The translations under genes were made by a program, and so were the position numbers. A model generated the notes under the pieces. That model saw nothing but the letters and a program-made list of their open reading frames with translations, searched no databases and had not been told where the DNA came from. From contig DBRG01000021.1 of the NCBI GenBank assembly GCA_002305545.1, positions 33,475-97,474 of the forward strand: DNA of 64,000 nucleotides. The letters run 5' to 3'. Positions 8,451 through 16,630 of this stretch are shown here, piece after piece. Position 1 is the stretch's first letter. Each line of letters begins with the position of its first letter. The stretch comes from Bacteroidales bacterium UBA1374. GTDB lineage: Bacteria; Bacteroidota; Bacteroidia; Bacteroidales; UBA932.

Positions 8451-9047
8451 TTATTTCCCGGAATTTTCAAGTATTAACTCAACCACATCATAGCCAACAG
8501 CATTGAACATCTCTTCAACATTGTCTGTATACCCGGAATCATGGCTCATAATAGCATCCTTTACCATAAAGGCCTTATAATCGTGATCTTGCGCACCGAC
8601 CCAGGTTGCCAGAACACACCCGACAGCACTCAATCCACAGAGGAATAAAGTATTACTTCCTTTCTCCCGGATAATTTTATCCAAGTCAGTCTTATTGAAT
8701 CCATTTGGATAAGTCTTGATTACCTTGGCATCTTCGTCCTTGATTAAAACCGAGGAAGGATATTCAAACAGCTCGGTACCCGGTTTTGGCCCGGATGCCG
8801 TATCATGATGGTAAATCCTAATGATTGGATAGCCATTGCTATGGAACAGTTCAATCAAGCCATTGATATAGTACATGGCCACAGCCTTTTCTCTTTCGGG
8901 GACCATACCCAGGTATACGTTTTGAATGTCTATGATCAGCAGGGCTGGTTTTATTTGAGTTTTGGTTTGCTCTTGCTTATCCTGTGAAAATAAGTCATCT
9001 GAAACAATCGTAAACAGGATTGTAATGATAATAGCTAGTTTTTTCAT
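8451..9047 (-). CDS. Isochorismatase-like cysteine hydrolase, exported
   Basis: The isochorismatase-like fold is clear, with the usual Asp-Lys-Cys triad: Asp in PALLIIDIQN, Lys in the NGFNKTDL region, and Cys in GLSAVGCVLATW. The N-terminus MKKLAIIITILFTIVSDDLF followed by SQ looks like a signal peptide, so the protein is probably periplasmic or surface-exposed, which is unusual for this mostly cytosolic family. Substrate cannot be told; relatives hydrolyse nicotinamide, amides or isochorismate. It is 28 bases from the methyltransferase gene on the same strand and probably co-transcribed. A palindromic repeat follows the stop codon. Confidence 0.82.
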   Translation of the reverse strand: MKKLAIIITILFTIVSDDLFSQDKQEQTKTQIKPALLIIDIQNVYLGMVPEREKAVAMYYINGLIELFHSNGYPIIRIYHHDTASGPKPGTELFEYPSSVLIKDEDAKVIKTYPNGFNKTDLDKIIREKGSNTLFLCGLSAVGCVLATWVGAQDHDYKAFMVKDAIMSHDSGYTDNVEEMFNAVGYDVVELILENSGK

Positions 9048-9075
9048 TGTAAATTATATAAGTCTGTTTAATCTT

Positions 9076-9720
9076 TTATTTTTTTTCTGCAACAATAAAG
9101 CTGATAGTCATCCCATTAAAGAAAAACTTTTTGGATTTGACAATATGAAAACAATGCCTGGTCAGTAATATTTCCACATCAGATGACTTAAACATATTCA
9201 AATGCAAAGGAAACATTCCAAGTAGTCTCATTATGCGAAAGGTAGAAAATTCAAACCTGGTCCTATAATTCATCTTTTCTCTGAAACATGCTGTTTCAGA
9301 AATAAATAAACCACCCGGGTTCAACAACTCATGTATTCTTTGAATTGCTTTTTCGCTGTCTTCCAATAAGTGAATTATTGAGAATGCAGTAATTTTATCG
9401 AATGAAGCTTTCTCTAATTTTTCATTAAAAATTGTTCCTTGTGAAAATGAGACATTGGCAGCATTGATTTCATTTTTCTTTTTTATTGCTTCGCTAATCA
9501 TTTCAGCAGAGAAATCAAGTCCGTGGATATGTTTTACCCCTGTAGCCAGTTCTAATGTTTTAGCACCTGTTGCACATCCAAAGTCAAGAACAATGTCATT
9601 TGCATTAAGATATTTTTTTGTTTCGGCAACTAATACCTGATTCGCATGTTCGAATTGCTTATCTCTATTGTCAAAGCTTTTAGCCTTTTTATCCCAAAAT
9701 TTCTGAGCTTTATTCATCAC
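9076..9720 (-). CDS. Class I SAM-dependent methyltransferase
   Basis: A 214-residue Rossmann-type methyltransferase. Motif I reads IVLDFGCATGAKTLELA, followed by the acidic HGLDFSAEM (motif II) and FDKITAFSIIHLLED, with LLNPGGLFISET as the post-motif. This is the methyltransferase 11/25 layout typical of small-molecule methyltransferases. The C-terminal ~60 residues form a substrate cap of no known specificity. It is co-directional with the isochorismatase-like gene and may form an operon with it. There is no signal peptide, so it is cytosolic. Confidence 0.85.
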   Translation of the reverse strand: MMNKAQKFWDKKAKSFDNRDKQFEHANQVLVAETKKYLNANDIVLDFGCATGAKTLELATGVKHIHGLDFSAEMISEAIKKKNEINAANVSFSQGTIFNEKLEKASFDKITAFSIIHLLEDSEKAIQRIHELLNPGGLFISETACFREKMNYRTRFEFSTFRIMRLLGMFPLHLNMFKSSDVEILLTRHCFHIVKSKKFFFNGMTISFIVAEKK

Positions 9721-9730
9721 CTATAATTTT

Positions 9731-10147
9731 CTATATATAGGGGCCGGGATTCGCCTGCTCAAAAAGCTGCTGGTACTCTTTGTTCTTGAAATGCAAATGC
9801 TGGCTGGAATCCAACCAGAACGGGTAGCATTTGACTTTATAGATCCGGCCGGCGACCAACCCTGCAATAACTCCTCCTGCAATGCCAATGAAAAAAGCAT
9901 TCGCGTTATCTTCAACAAAGAATGAGGCTATACTTTGGACAATCAACAAGCCCAGAACGATAGCAGCTATCCTTATGAAGATGCGTTTTGTTTTATGCTT
10001 TCCATAAACTTCTTCACATGATTTGCAAAGTGGAACCTGATATGTGGTCGTTACCGTACCCACACCTATCGATTCCTCTGTAATGTTCATCATTACATAT
10101 TTGTCGCTCATACATGAGCAACATTTACAAGGTAAATTATAACTCAT
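9731..10147 (-). CDS. Small membrane protein with N-terminal Cys motifs
   Basis: I chose the ATG at 10147 (MSYNLPCKCCSC) over the TTG at 10180. The first ~60 residues hold CKCCSC and a CKSC pair, suggesting a zinc ribbon. Two hydrophobic segments follow (IFIRIAAIVLGLLIVQSIA and FFIGIAGGVIAGLVAGRIY), so this is an inner-membrane protein with a cytosolic zinc finger. The C-terminus is soluble. The family is not one I can name. It ends 11 bases before the methyltransferase start and is probably co-transcribed with it. Confidence 0.6.
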   Translation of the reverse strand: MSYNLPCKCCSCMSDKYVMMNITEESIGVGTVTTTYQVPLCKSCEEVYGKHKTKRIFIRIAAIVLGLLIVQSIASFFVEDNANAFFIGIAGGVIAGLVAGRIYKVKCYPFWLDSSQHLHFKNKEYQQLFEQANPGPYI

Positions 10148-10326
10148 ATTCAGCCATTTAAAGTGTATTAACAATGTCAAATATTACAAAAAAAACGCTG
10201 ATTTCTTGTATAGAAGGGAAAAAAGAATTGATATTAACGGGAAATGATGTAACCTGTCCTCATTTTTGTGCGTCTATTAGCCGATTCCAACACCATAACG
10301 AAAACTAAAAAATAATAAACAGCACC

Positions 10327-11451
10327 ATGAACAAATTAAGATTCCTGTTAACAGCAACACTATTGATCACTAACTTCTTACCCGGCATTAGCCAGGTGCA
10401 TTTTCCCTTTGACAATAAAAATGACGATTCTTCCCTTTTGGCCTATTGGTATAATTGCAAGCCGGATTCTGTAAAAATTGTTGCGTTTGATCAAACAGGG
10501 TATTTTAATTCCTCTCTCCAGGTTTACGGCCCGGTTATTGCCGATTCTTTTGAGGTAAAGGTGGACGTTTTTCTTCCGGGCAATATTCCGGCTTACTCCA
10601 ACATATTTACTGTACAGAAGGGAAATCCGGCAAAAAACGCTCCGTACAAAGTCTCTTTTGTAGACAATTTTTTCCGGATCATGTCCCCGGTAGACCAGTT
10701 GTCATCGGACCCGGAAATGATCAAAGTGACCCTGGTCTCATTGGATAAAAAAATGGAAAAAACCATTTTCCCAACCTATCACAAGATATCCGGCCACATG
10801 AAAGACTTCAATGACAAACCCCTGCGATCGTTCATACTGATACAACCCGATGCCTTTGAAGACGCCTGCGGAGTCTGGAGCGACCAGAACGGGTATTATG
10901 AAATAACCCTGCCGGAAAGGGTGTACAACAGCTTCTACGTAAACGACGGGAACTACAAGTCAACCACCCTGGAAGCATGGTCCTGGCACATGATTGTAGA
11001 TCAAGACCAGGTACTGGATTATAAAATCGGGACCGGCGAGGTGTACAACCTGAATGTCTGGCCAAACAACGGGGGTTATAATTCGCTTTTGATTTCATTT
11101 CGGCCTATGATTCTGAGAAACAAGGATTTTGAGGATAAAACCCGGATGATCAATGACAAAACCTTCAAATGGCTTGACAGCGCACCACAGCTGGATATCA
11201 AAGACTTAACCATCACCATCAATGGACGGGAAACAGAGATCTATTCAATCCAGCCATACCTGGAAACAGGAGAAGATTACGCCATGAGTGCCTATCTTAT
11301 CCAGGTCCGCCAGCTAAATCCCACTTTCGGGAAGCAAACCATCATGGTAGAATACAATAAAACAGAGGAAAAAGACAGCAAGCCGGCACAACAAAACAGC
11401 ATGGGCTACTTCCAGTTCTTTGTCAACTACTCCGGTGAATCGGCATTTTGA
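10327..11451 (+). CDS. Secreted protein, paralogue of the gene ending at 13910
   Basis: A signal peptide (MNKLRFLLTATLLITNFLPG, cut near SQ) opens a 374-residue secreted protein. Around residue 150 a carboxypeptidase-regulatory-like segment is seen (KISGHMKDFNDKPL ... GVWSDQNGYYEITLP). Beyond it, SFRPM and ITINGRETEIYSI ... AYLIQVRQ match FRPM and ITVNGVESQVVSI ... GYIVQVIKP in the other secreted protein of this window, so the two share a common C-terminal domain. No enzyme motif is visible. It is likely periplasmic or surface-located with a structural or binding role. The gene ends with a partial palindromic repeat, facing the convergent acyltransferase gene. Confidence 0.6.
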   Translation: MNKLRFLLTATLLITNFLPGISQVHFPFDNKNDDSSLLAYWYNCKPDSVKIVAFDQTGYFNSSLQVYGPVIADSFEVKVDVFLPGNIPAYSNIFTVQKGNPAKNAPYKVSFVDNFFRIMSPVDQLSSDPEMIKVTLVSLDKKMEKTIFPTYHKISGHMKDFNDKPLRSFILIQPDAFEDACGVWSDQNGYYEITLPERVYNSFYVNDGNYKSTTLEAWSWHMIVDQDQVLDYKIGTGEVYNLNVWPNNGGYNSLLISFRPMILRNKDFEDKTRMINDKTFKWLDSAPQLDIKDLTITINGRETEIYSIQPYLETGEDYAMSAYLIQVRQLNPTFGKQTIMVEYNKTEEKDSKPAQQNSMGYFQFFVNYSGESAF

Positions 11452-11452
11452 T

Positions 11453-11470
11453 GGCAAACCCGGTTTTCCC
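11453..11470. repeat. Partial palindromic repeat, copy 7
   Basis: GGCAAACCCGGTTTTCCC matches the core of the repeat family with one mismatch in the right arm, but lacks the TTGCGC leader. It overlaps the stop of the secreted protein gene and lies at its convergent junction with the acyltransferase gene. Confidence 0.55.
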
Positions 11471-11473
11471 TGC

Positions 11474-12616
11474 TCAGCTCCGGTGCAAAAACCTTTTGCT
11501 CAGGCGCTTGCGTACCGGTCCGTCGTATAACTTCATGCACAAGAAGGCCAGAACAACAGATCCGAAGAACAGGGTCAGTGCCCCGGGCAGGGACTGGGCA
11601 AACGTGAGGTTCTCATTCTTAACCCAGGCATAGTAGAGGTAAATAAAGGGATAATGCACCATATACAGAGGGTATGAAATATCTCCCAGGAACTTGCACA
11701 GGCGGGTGGTAATTTTGTCCGTTGTCTGCCCCGATGCCCCCAAATACACAAGCAGGGGAAAAACAGCCAGCACACAAAGGGTGTCGTACAAACCGTTCAT
11801 CCACAGATGTTCACCTCCGCCAATCCGGGGAATAGCCGATAAAATGATTATGCCGAGGCCGCCAATCCAGAAAGCTCCTTTGATCCTTATCGGCTTAAAA
11901 ATCAGGGACATGAGCAACCCGGCCGAAAAAGAGAACAGCAGGCGCAGCGTTCCGCCCAGCATATTGTCTCCTGTAAGGGAAAATCCCACGCAGAGATCGC
12001 CGTACGGTCCCCAAATGGCAAAAGCCGAGAGCCCGAGCCCGGCAAGGATAACCAGTACCCTAAGGGCTTTTGTTGGCAGTTTGCGAATAAACAACGCATA
12101 CAGGATATTGCCGATGTACTCGAAAAAGAGCGACCAGCTGGGCCCGTTAAGCGGGAACATCTCTCCCACCCCCCTGATCTCTGTTCCTGGGGTTGCCGGA
12201 ATAAGCAAGGCGCTTATCACTGTGGCTACCAACAGCATAGCCACAGAAATTTTTGAAACGTCCCAGGCAGGGCAGCCCTGGAAGTAGAACATAATGGCTC
12301 CAATAAGCGTCCCCATTACCACCATGGGATGCAAACGGATAAGCCTGCGCCAGAAAAACTCTTTAACTTTCATTGTTTTCCAGCGGTCATCGTAGGCATA
12401 GCCCATAACAAATCCCGACAGAATAAAGAAAAAATCAACCGCCAGGTATCCGTGATTGATCTGCTGGTCCAGATGGCTGGTGGCAAATGCCTCAAAAATG
12501 TGAAACCATACTACCGTTAATGCGGCCACCCCTCGCAATCCGTCCAGTATATGATAATGCGGTTTTGTATCTGCAAACCCGGGAGAAGAAAAAGAAGGGG
12601 AAGAAAATTGCGCCAT
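11474..12616 (-). CDS. Acyltransferase family 3 (OafA/YrhL-like) membrane protein
   Basis: The N-terminal HILDGLRGVAALTVVWFHI is the signature of acyltransferase-3 proteins. It is followed by about ten hydrophobic segments and the conserved DFFFILSGFVMGY. These integral inner-membrane enzymes transfer acetyl or other acyl groups to sugars of surface polysaccharides, or to exported metabolites. At 380 residues it is the normal length for a single-domain member, with no SGNH tail. No glycan genes are adjacent, so its acceptor is unknown. A TAACTTTG box lies almost directly at the start codon. Confidence 0.88.
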   Translation of the reverse strand: MAQFSSPSFSSPGFADTKPHYHILDGLRGVAALTVVWFHIFEAFATSHLDQQINHGYLAVDFFFILSGFVMGYAYDDRWKTMKVKEFFWRRLIRLHPMVVMGTLIGAIMFYFQGCPAWDVSKISVAMLLVATVISALLIPATPGTEIRGVGEMFPLNGPSWSLFFEYIGNILYALFIRKLPTKALRVLVILAGLGLSAFAIWGPYGDLCVGFSLTGDNMLGGTLRLLFSFSAGLLMSLIFKPIRIKGAFWIGGLGIIILSAIPRIGGGEHLWMNGLYDTLCVLAVFPLLVYLGASGQTTDKITTRLCKFLGDISYPLYMVHYPFIYLYYAWVKNENLTFAQSLPGALTLFFGSVVLAFLCMKLYDGPVRKRLSKRFLHRS

Positions 12617-12624
12617 AACCTGCG

Positions 12625-12632
12625 CAAAGTTA
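12625..12632 (-). promoter_or_regulatory. Putative -7 box (TAACTTTG) at the acyltransferase start
   Basis: The minus-strand TAACTTTG ends 9 bases before the ATG at 12616. The transcript would begin within about 2 bases of the start codon, a near-leaderless mRNA. No -33 element is seen at the usual distance. Confidence 0.4.
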
Positions 12633-12649
12633 ATTCAAAGATGCCAGTA

Positions 12650-13750
12650 TTATATTATTCTGTTCCAATTTGAGTCCATGAAACAGGAGCCATTTTCATC
12701 AAGTGTGATTTTTGCATCCCAACTGTAGCTTTTTGGCCAGTCTTTAAAAATTTTGACCAGTTTAAACATAAGTCTAAGCAGCAGGCGACTCTCACGGGGT
12801 ATCCATCCCAGTCCCGGGTGTAGCTTTATATCTGTTTCATTTTGTTTATTTTCAATCTTATAGGTGCCTTTAATGATACCAGCCCCGGTATCGGATGTAA
12901 TACAGAAGTCCCCGGTAAGGAAGATGTCGTTTTTCAGAGTCAATAGGTCGGGAAAAGAGGGAGAAAAATCAATTGTACAGAAATGCCGCTCCCCTTTGAC
13001 GGTAACTTTCTTTATTTCCGGATGGCCATTATTTCGATTGAGCTCATAATGCAAATCTCCGTTTTTCAAATTGTCACGAATACCGGCTTCGCAGATCTGT
13101 AATAGTCCGTTGCAACATGGATTAATATCTACATTAAACGTATCCAGGGAATACCTTGTAAAATAGTTGCCTGACTTATCAAAAGGCAGGAAAAACACAT
13201 CGGGTTTATGGGATCTCCCGCCAACAGTAATAATAATATTGCTGTGTTTTTTCCTGGTCAAGGACATTTGGTACATATAATAAACCGGCAGAGATAAAGG
13301 TTTCTTTGATATCCACCCGACTGGTGCAAGAAGCGTAAAAGGAACTTTAGCCTGTCTGTCTCGCTCCGAGATTTCAATCCTGATGGTTCTGTCATGCACA
13401 TCCTGAAAGGAAATGGACAACTCAAGATCAGACGAACTGAAAGTTAAAGATGCAGAATCGAATTTGGCTTCAATAAAAGCAGGATCATTAAGTATTGAAC
13501 TTTGGGAAGCCAGCGGGTAATCCTTCTGATAATAAACTTCGGCTGAACCATTTAATTTATAAGCAATTACGGCAATCTTACAAGTGCCGTCAGGCAACAC
13601 CGATCGCTGAACTTCAAACTGATTGTAAAAGGTATCCGGGTCCTTCTCAAAAGGAATTAAGACCAACTGCTGCATCGGGTCAATTTTAAAACTGAAAGGA
13701 GCTATAAATTGCCCGTTTGATGTCCCGGAATAAATGTCGTGATGTGTCAT
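12650..13750 (-). CDS. Hypothetical protein, 366 aa, beta-rich
   Basis: A family I do not recognise. It has no signal peptide and no membrane helix. The sequence alternates short hydrophobic and polar stretches typical of beta-strands, with several internally similar turns (GNYFTRYSL, GDLHYELN, GAGIIKGTYKI). It could belong to a beta-barrel or lipocalin-like fold. No catalytic cluster is seen. A Cys-Cys pair (NPCCNGLL) occurs mid-protein. The neighbouring gene encodes a secreted regulatory-domain protein 159 bases away on the same strand; any link is unproven. Confidence 0.5.
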   Translation of the reverse strand: MTHHDIYSGTSNGQFIAPFSFKIDPMQQLVLIPFEKDPDTFYNQFEVQRSVLPDGTCKIAVIAYKLNGSAEVYYQKDYPLASQSSILNDPAFIEAKFDSASLTFSSSDLELSISFQDVHDRTIRIEISERDRQAKVPFTLLAPVGWISKKPLSLPVYYMYQMSLTRKKHSNIIITVGGRSHKPDVFFLPFDKSGNYFTRYSLDTFNVDINPCCNGLLQICEAGIRDNLKNGDLHYELNRNNGHPEIKKVTVKGERHFCTIDFSPSFPDLLTLKNDIFLTGDFCITSDTGAGIIKGTYKIENKQNETDIKLHPGLGWIPRESRLLLRLMFKLVKIFKDWPKSYSWDAKITLDENGSCFMDSNWNRII

Positions 13751-13909
13751 AAATTAATCTGTGAATTGTTCCTTTAATGCCTCAATAACGCCTGATTCCT
13801 GCCAGGCAATGTATCTGAAATAAACCTGTGATCCGTTCCAAGCAAAAGAGTGTATGGCCGCTCATGAATGTTTAACAAAAACAGAAACAATAAGTTGATT
13901 ATCAGGGTT

Positions 13910-15343
13910 TTACCATTGTGATAATATAAAGTTACCGGGGTTGAAAATTGAATCCCCGAGCTTAACAAATGGTTTAATATCGTAATATTTTTCAACCATT
14001 TCAAGGTTCCCTGCCGCATCGTAAAATTCAATCTGAGTGGCTATGGGTACATTATTGATGACCTGATAATTGGTAAAACAGACACTCCTTGCCTTGTCAC
14101 TGTTTTTCATTTGTACTTTAAGGAGAAGTAACGACTCGCTCTTAATCCAAAAACAGTTGCCATTGATGTCGCCTACCCTCCAGGCTCTTTCACCCAACCA
14201 ATGATCCTCTGTTATCAGATCCAGATTGTAATTCTGTGTCTCCAGTTTACCTGTTGTAATCCCTGGAGCAATATTGTAAACATCAAAACATAAAAGCAAG
14301 AGATCGTGTATCCTGGATTCTTCTTTGATTACTCGCCCCTTTTCTATGGTATACAGACTGTCATTACTAAAGATAAGGCCATCTCCACTACCCCAGTCCC
14401 TGAATTTGAGAATCAGCCTTCCGGGAGAAAGGTATGCTTCGTGCATGATTTCAGTAGAGCTGACCTTCTGTTCTTTATAGTTTATTACTTCCTGAGAGAA
14501 GCTTAAGGACCTAAAGAACTTTTCATGGTATCTGTTGTTCATCCTGGAAATCAGTTCCCTTCCAGATGCAGGAATATTTACTTCATTATCATCCGTCCTT
14601 TTCACAAAACATTCACTCATGCCGATTTCGTTCGTCTGTTTTGAGTGTAAAACAATGGATATCCTGTCGTATCCGTCATAGCCTCCAGAATCGTTTTCCG
14701 GCTTGATCACCTGGACAATGTACCCGTACATATAGGCTCCTCTTGCGTATTCCAGCACCTTGTTAATGGACACTACCTGTGATTCCACCCCGTTAACAGT
14801 TATAACCAGCTCTTCTTTTGAAATGCTTTCAGGACCTATATCAATAATATCTCCTTTCTGATTGGCTTGTGATTCAGCCACAGCCTTACTTCTGCCTGCC
14901 TGAAATTCGTCTGATCTTGACAGACTCATGGGTCTGAAATAAATCATATAGGTATTTTGAGGCTCAACCTGTGGTTCAAAAGCGTTTAAACCATATAGTT
15001 CCATCCTTTCATATTTTGGATTTACAACCAGTTCATCCAAGGCAGGTATGTTCCACATCCAGTATTCAAGCCTGGTTTTGCCGTAATCATCCAGACGGAT
15101 AGAATAAATACAGTAATACGGCCTTTTCAATACCGTAAGCGCGTAGTTTCCCAGGCTGTCTGTAAAACATTCATACAGGTTGTTGAAATTTTTATCTTTA
15201 ACCCGGACCGTAGCGTTCCAGACAGGGTTCCCTTCAAAGTCGGTGACGGTGCCGTGAATTCTTGTTACGTCCTGTCCCGAAACGCTCTGACAGGCAAGAT
15301 GAAATAATAAAAAAAACAGGAGGTATTTAAAATTAGTTTTCAT
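13910..15343 (-). CDS. Secreted protein with carboxypeptidase regulatory-like domain
   Basis: I use the ATG at 15343 (MKTNFKYLLFFLLFHLACQS) rather than the GTG upstream. After the signal peptide comes a CarboxypepD_reg-like beta-sandwich (RIHGTVTDFEGNPVWNATV ... CFTDSLGNYALTV). Then a region with FRPM and ITVNGVESQVVSINKVLEY is shared with the secreted protein at 10327-11451. The C-terminal half (EIMHEAYLSPGRLILKFRD ...) resembles uncharacterised secreted beta-rich domains. It overlaps the upstream DUF3795 gene by 11 bases. It is likely exported and bound at the envelope; function unknown. Confidence 0.7.
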   Translation of the reverse strand: MKTNFKYLLFFLLFHLACQSVSGQDVTRIHGTVTDFEGNPVWNATVRVKDKNFNNLYECFTDSLGNYALTVLKRPYYCIYSIRLDDYGKTRLEYWMWNIPALDELVVNPKYERMELYGLNAFEPQVEPQNTYMIYFRPMSLSRSDEFQAGRSKAVAESQANQKGDIIDIGPESISKEELVITVNGVESQVVSINKVLEYARGAYMYGYIVQVIKPENDSGGYDGYDRISIVLHSKQTNEIGMSECFVKRTDDNEVNIPASGRELISRMNNRYHEKFFRSLSFSQEVINYKEQKVSSTEIMHEAYLSPGRLILKFRDWGSGDGLIFSNDSLYTIEKGRVIKEESRIHDLLLLCFDVYNIAPGITTGKLETQNYNLDLITEDHWLGERAWRVGDINGNCFWIKSESLLLLKVQMKNSDKARSVCFTNYQVINNVPIATQIEFYDAAGNLEMVEKYYDIKPFVKLGDSIFNPGNFILSQW

Positions 15344-15764
15344 CGCCACCACTCCCTATTTCAAAATTCTTAGTAAAATAGATTTTTTTAATTGCAGCGG
15401 CTTGTTTTTTCCACTCTTCGATACCTGATTTCTTTATGGTGCAAAGATTGAACAGTTTCGTGTTATGCGGATATTTTTCAGCTCCTTTGGCAAGAGGCAT
15501 AAGCAAAATACAGGGAAAATCCGGACAATCACAGCATATTTTAACGCCCTTTTCATTGGCACAGTCCAGTGTTTTACATCTTTTGCCCTGAAATTTCAGA
15601 AAAAGGCAATAATCCCTGTCGGCACAACCATTGCAGGTGATTTTTTCCGGCGGGATCCCGGTAATTTGCGAGAGTCTGGTCTGCACCTCGGTGGTAACAT
15701 TCTCAAAATACATTTCACAGTTGAAACAGGCTATTCCACAGGGAGCTACGATTTGTTTTTTCAT
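15333..15764 (-). CDS. DUF3795 cysteine-rich protein
   Basis: About 143 residues with clustered cysteines: APCGIACFNCEMY, CNGCADRDYC, CKTLDC, and ICCDCPDFPC. This is the DUF3795 pattern, probably binding zinc or an iron-sulfur centre in the cytosol. The family has no settled function. Two bases separate it from the GNAT gene upstream and it overlaps the secreted-protein gene downstream, so the three genes are clearly one transcript. The ATG at 15764 was chosen because the earlier codon is TTG. Confidence 0.85.
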   Translation of the reverse strand: MKKQIVAPCGIACFNCEMYFENVTTEVQTRLSQITGIPPEKITCNGCADRDYCLFLKFQGKRCKTLDCANEKGVKICCDCPDFPCILLMPLAKGAEKYPHNTKLFNLCTIKKSGIEEWKKQAAAIKKIYFTKNFEIGSGGDEN

Positions 15765-15766
15765 TT

Positions 15767-16618
15767 TCAAATATTTTTTAACATTTCAAATTGTTTTCCT
15801 TTTATTTCCATTCCGGCAGAGATCAGGAATTCATTCATGGCATCGCATGAGCTTTCCACGTCCATGATCTTTACGTTGTCAGATAAGCTGTTAGAAACAG
15901 CAATATTCATAAGACGAGTGGCAATTTTCCTTCTTCTGAAATTTTTGTTAACCGCAATTTGTGTGATTTCACCCGATTCAGGATCATAAACACAATAACC
16001 TGTAAGAGTATGCCCGTCATATACACCAATGATTTCAAAACTTTCCGGATCTCTTTCAATGGCTTCAAATCCATTCTGCCACGATGGATAAAAGTCCCAG
16101 AATAAAGAAGGGTTTATCAATTGACGCAATTGGTCAGGTCTGATAACATGGAATTTACCGGTTCCGTTTTCAACTCTTATCAATTTACTCTTTTCCCGGA
16201 TATAGTAATTGAATTCTCTTGTAATATTGAATTCCAGTCTTTTGTAAACAGATACAGCACTGGTATTTCCCTGGATGACTTCCAGCAGAAACTGGTGGAT
16301 GCTGTGTTGCCTGAGGAATGGGATTGAATAATTAAAAAGCGCTGTAGCCAGGCCCTTTCCCCGATACTCCTTTAGAGTACCTGTCCCTGTATCGTATGCC
16401 GTGGCGGCACCCTTGTAATGTCCAATTCCGTTCAGTATAAAGGAAACAATTTTCTGGCTGTCAAAAACGGCAAAAGACAGGCCGGGATCAAATCCCCTTC
16501 TTTTGAGCATTTTTATTAACTGCTCTTTATTCAATTGTACCTCGTAGTCTTCAAATGCCCTGCTAAAAGCCAGGAATATGTTGTCAAAAGGGACTCCCTC
16601 AAGGGACTTAATTTCCAT
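15767..16618 (-). CDS. GNAT-family N-acetyltransferase, tandem domains
   Basis: Two GNAT acetyl-CoA-binding motifs are visible. The first is EYRGKGLATALFNY near residue 85 and the second FRRRKIATRLMNIA near residue 235, so the protein has two fused GNAT domains. The start MEIKSLEGVPFDNI is typical for acetyltransferases of this double type. The substrate is unknown; small amines or aminoacyl groups are usual in the family. It lies 13 bases downstream of an alpha/beta hydrolase gene and directly upstream of DUF3795, forming an apparent operon. Confidence 0.85.
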   Translation of the reverse strand: MEIKSLEGVPFDNIFLAFSRAFEDYEVQLNKEQLIKMLKRRGFDPGLSFAVFDSQKIVSFILNGIGHYKGAATAYDTGTGTLKEYRGKGLATALFNYSIPFLRQHSIHQFLLEVIQGNTSAVSVYKRLEFNITREFNYYIREKSKLIRVENGTGKFHVIRPDQLRQLINPSLFWDFYPSWQNGFEAIERDPESFEIIGVYDGHTLTGYCVYDPESGEITQIAVNKNFRRRKIATRLMNIAVSNSLSDNVKIMDVESSCDAMNEFLISAGMEIKGKQFEMLKNI

Positions 16619-16630
16619 TACGCAACTTCA

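Noticed and set aside
8282..8470. A 62-codon minus-strand open frame over the repeats
   Set aside because: It runs through two repeat copies and lacks a plausible start. It may hold a gene remnant but is not supportable.
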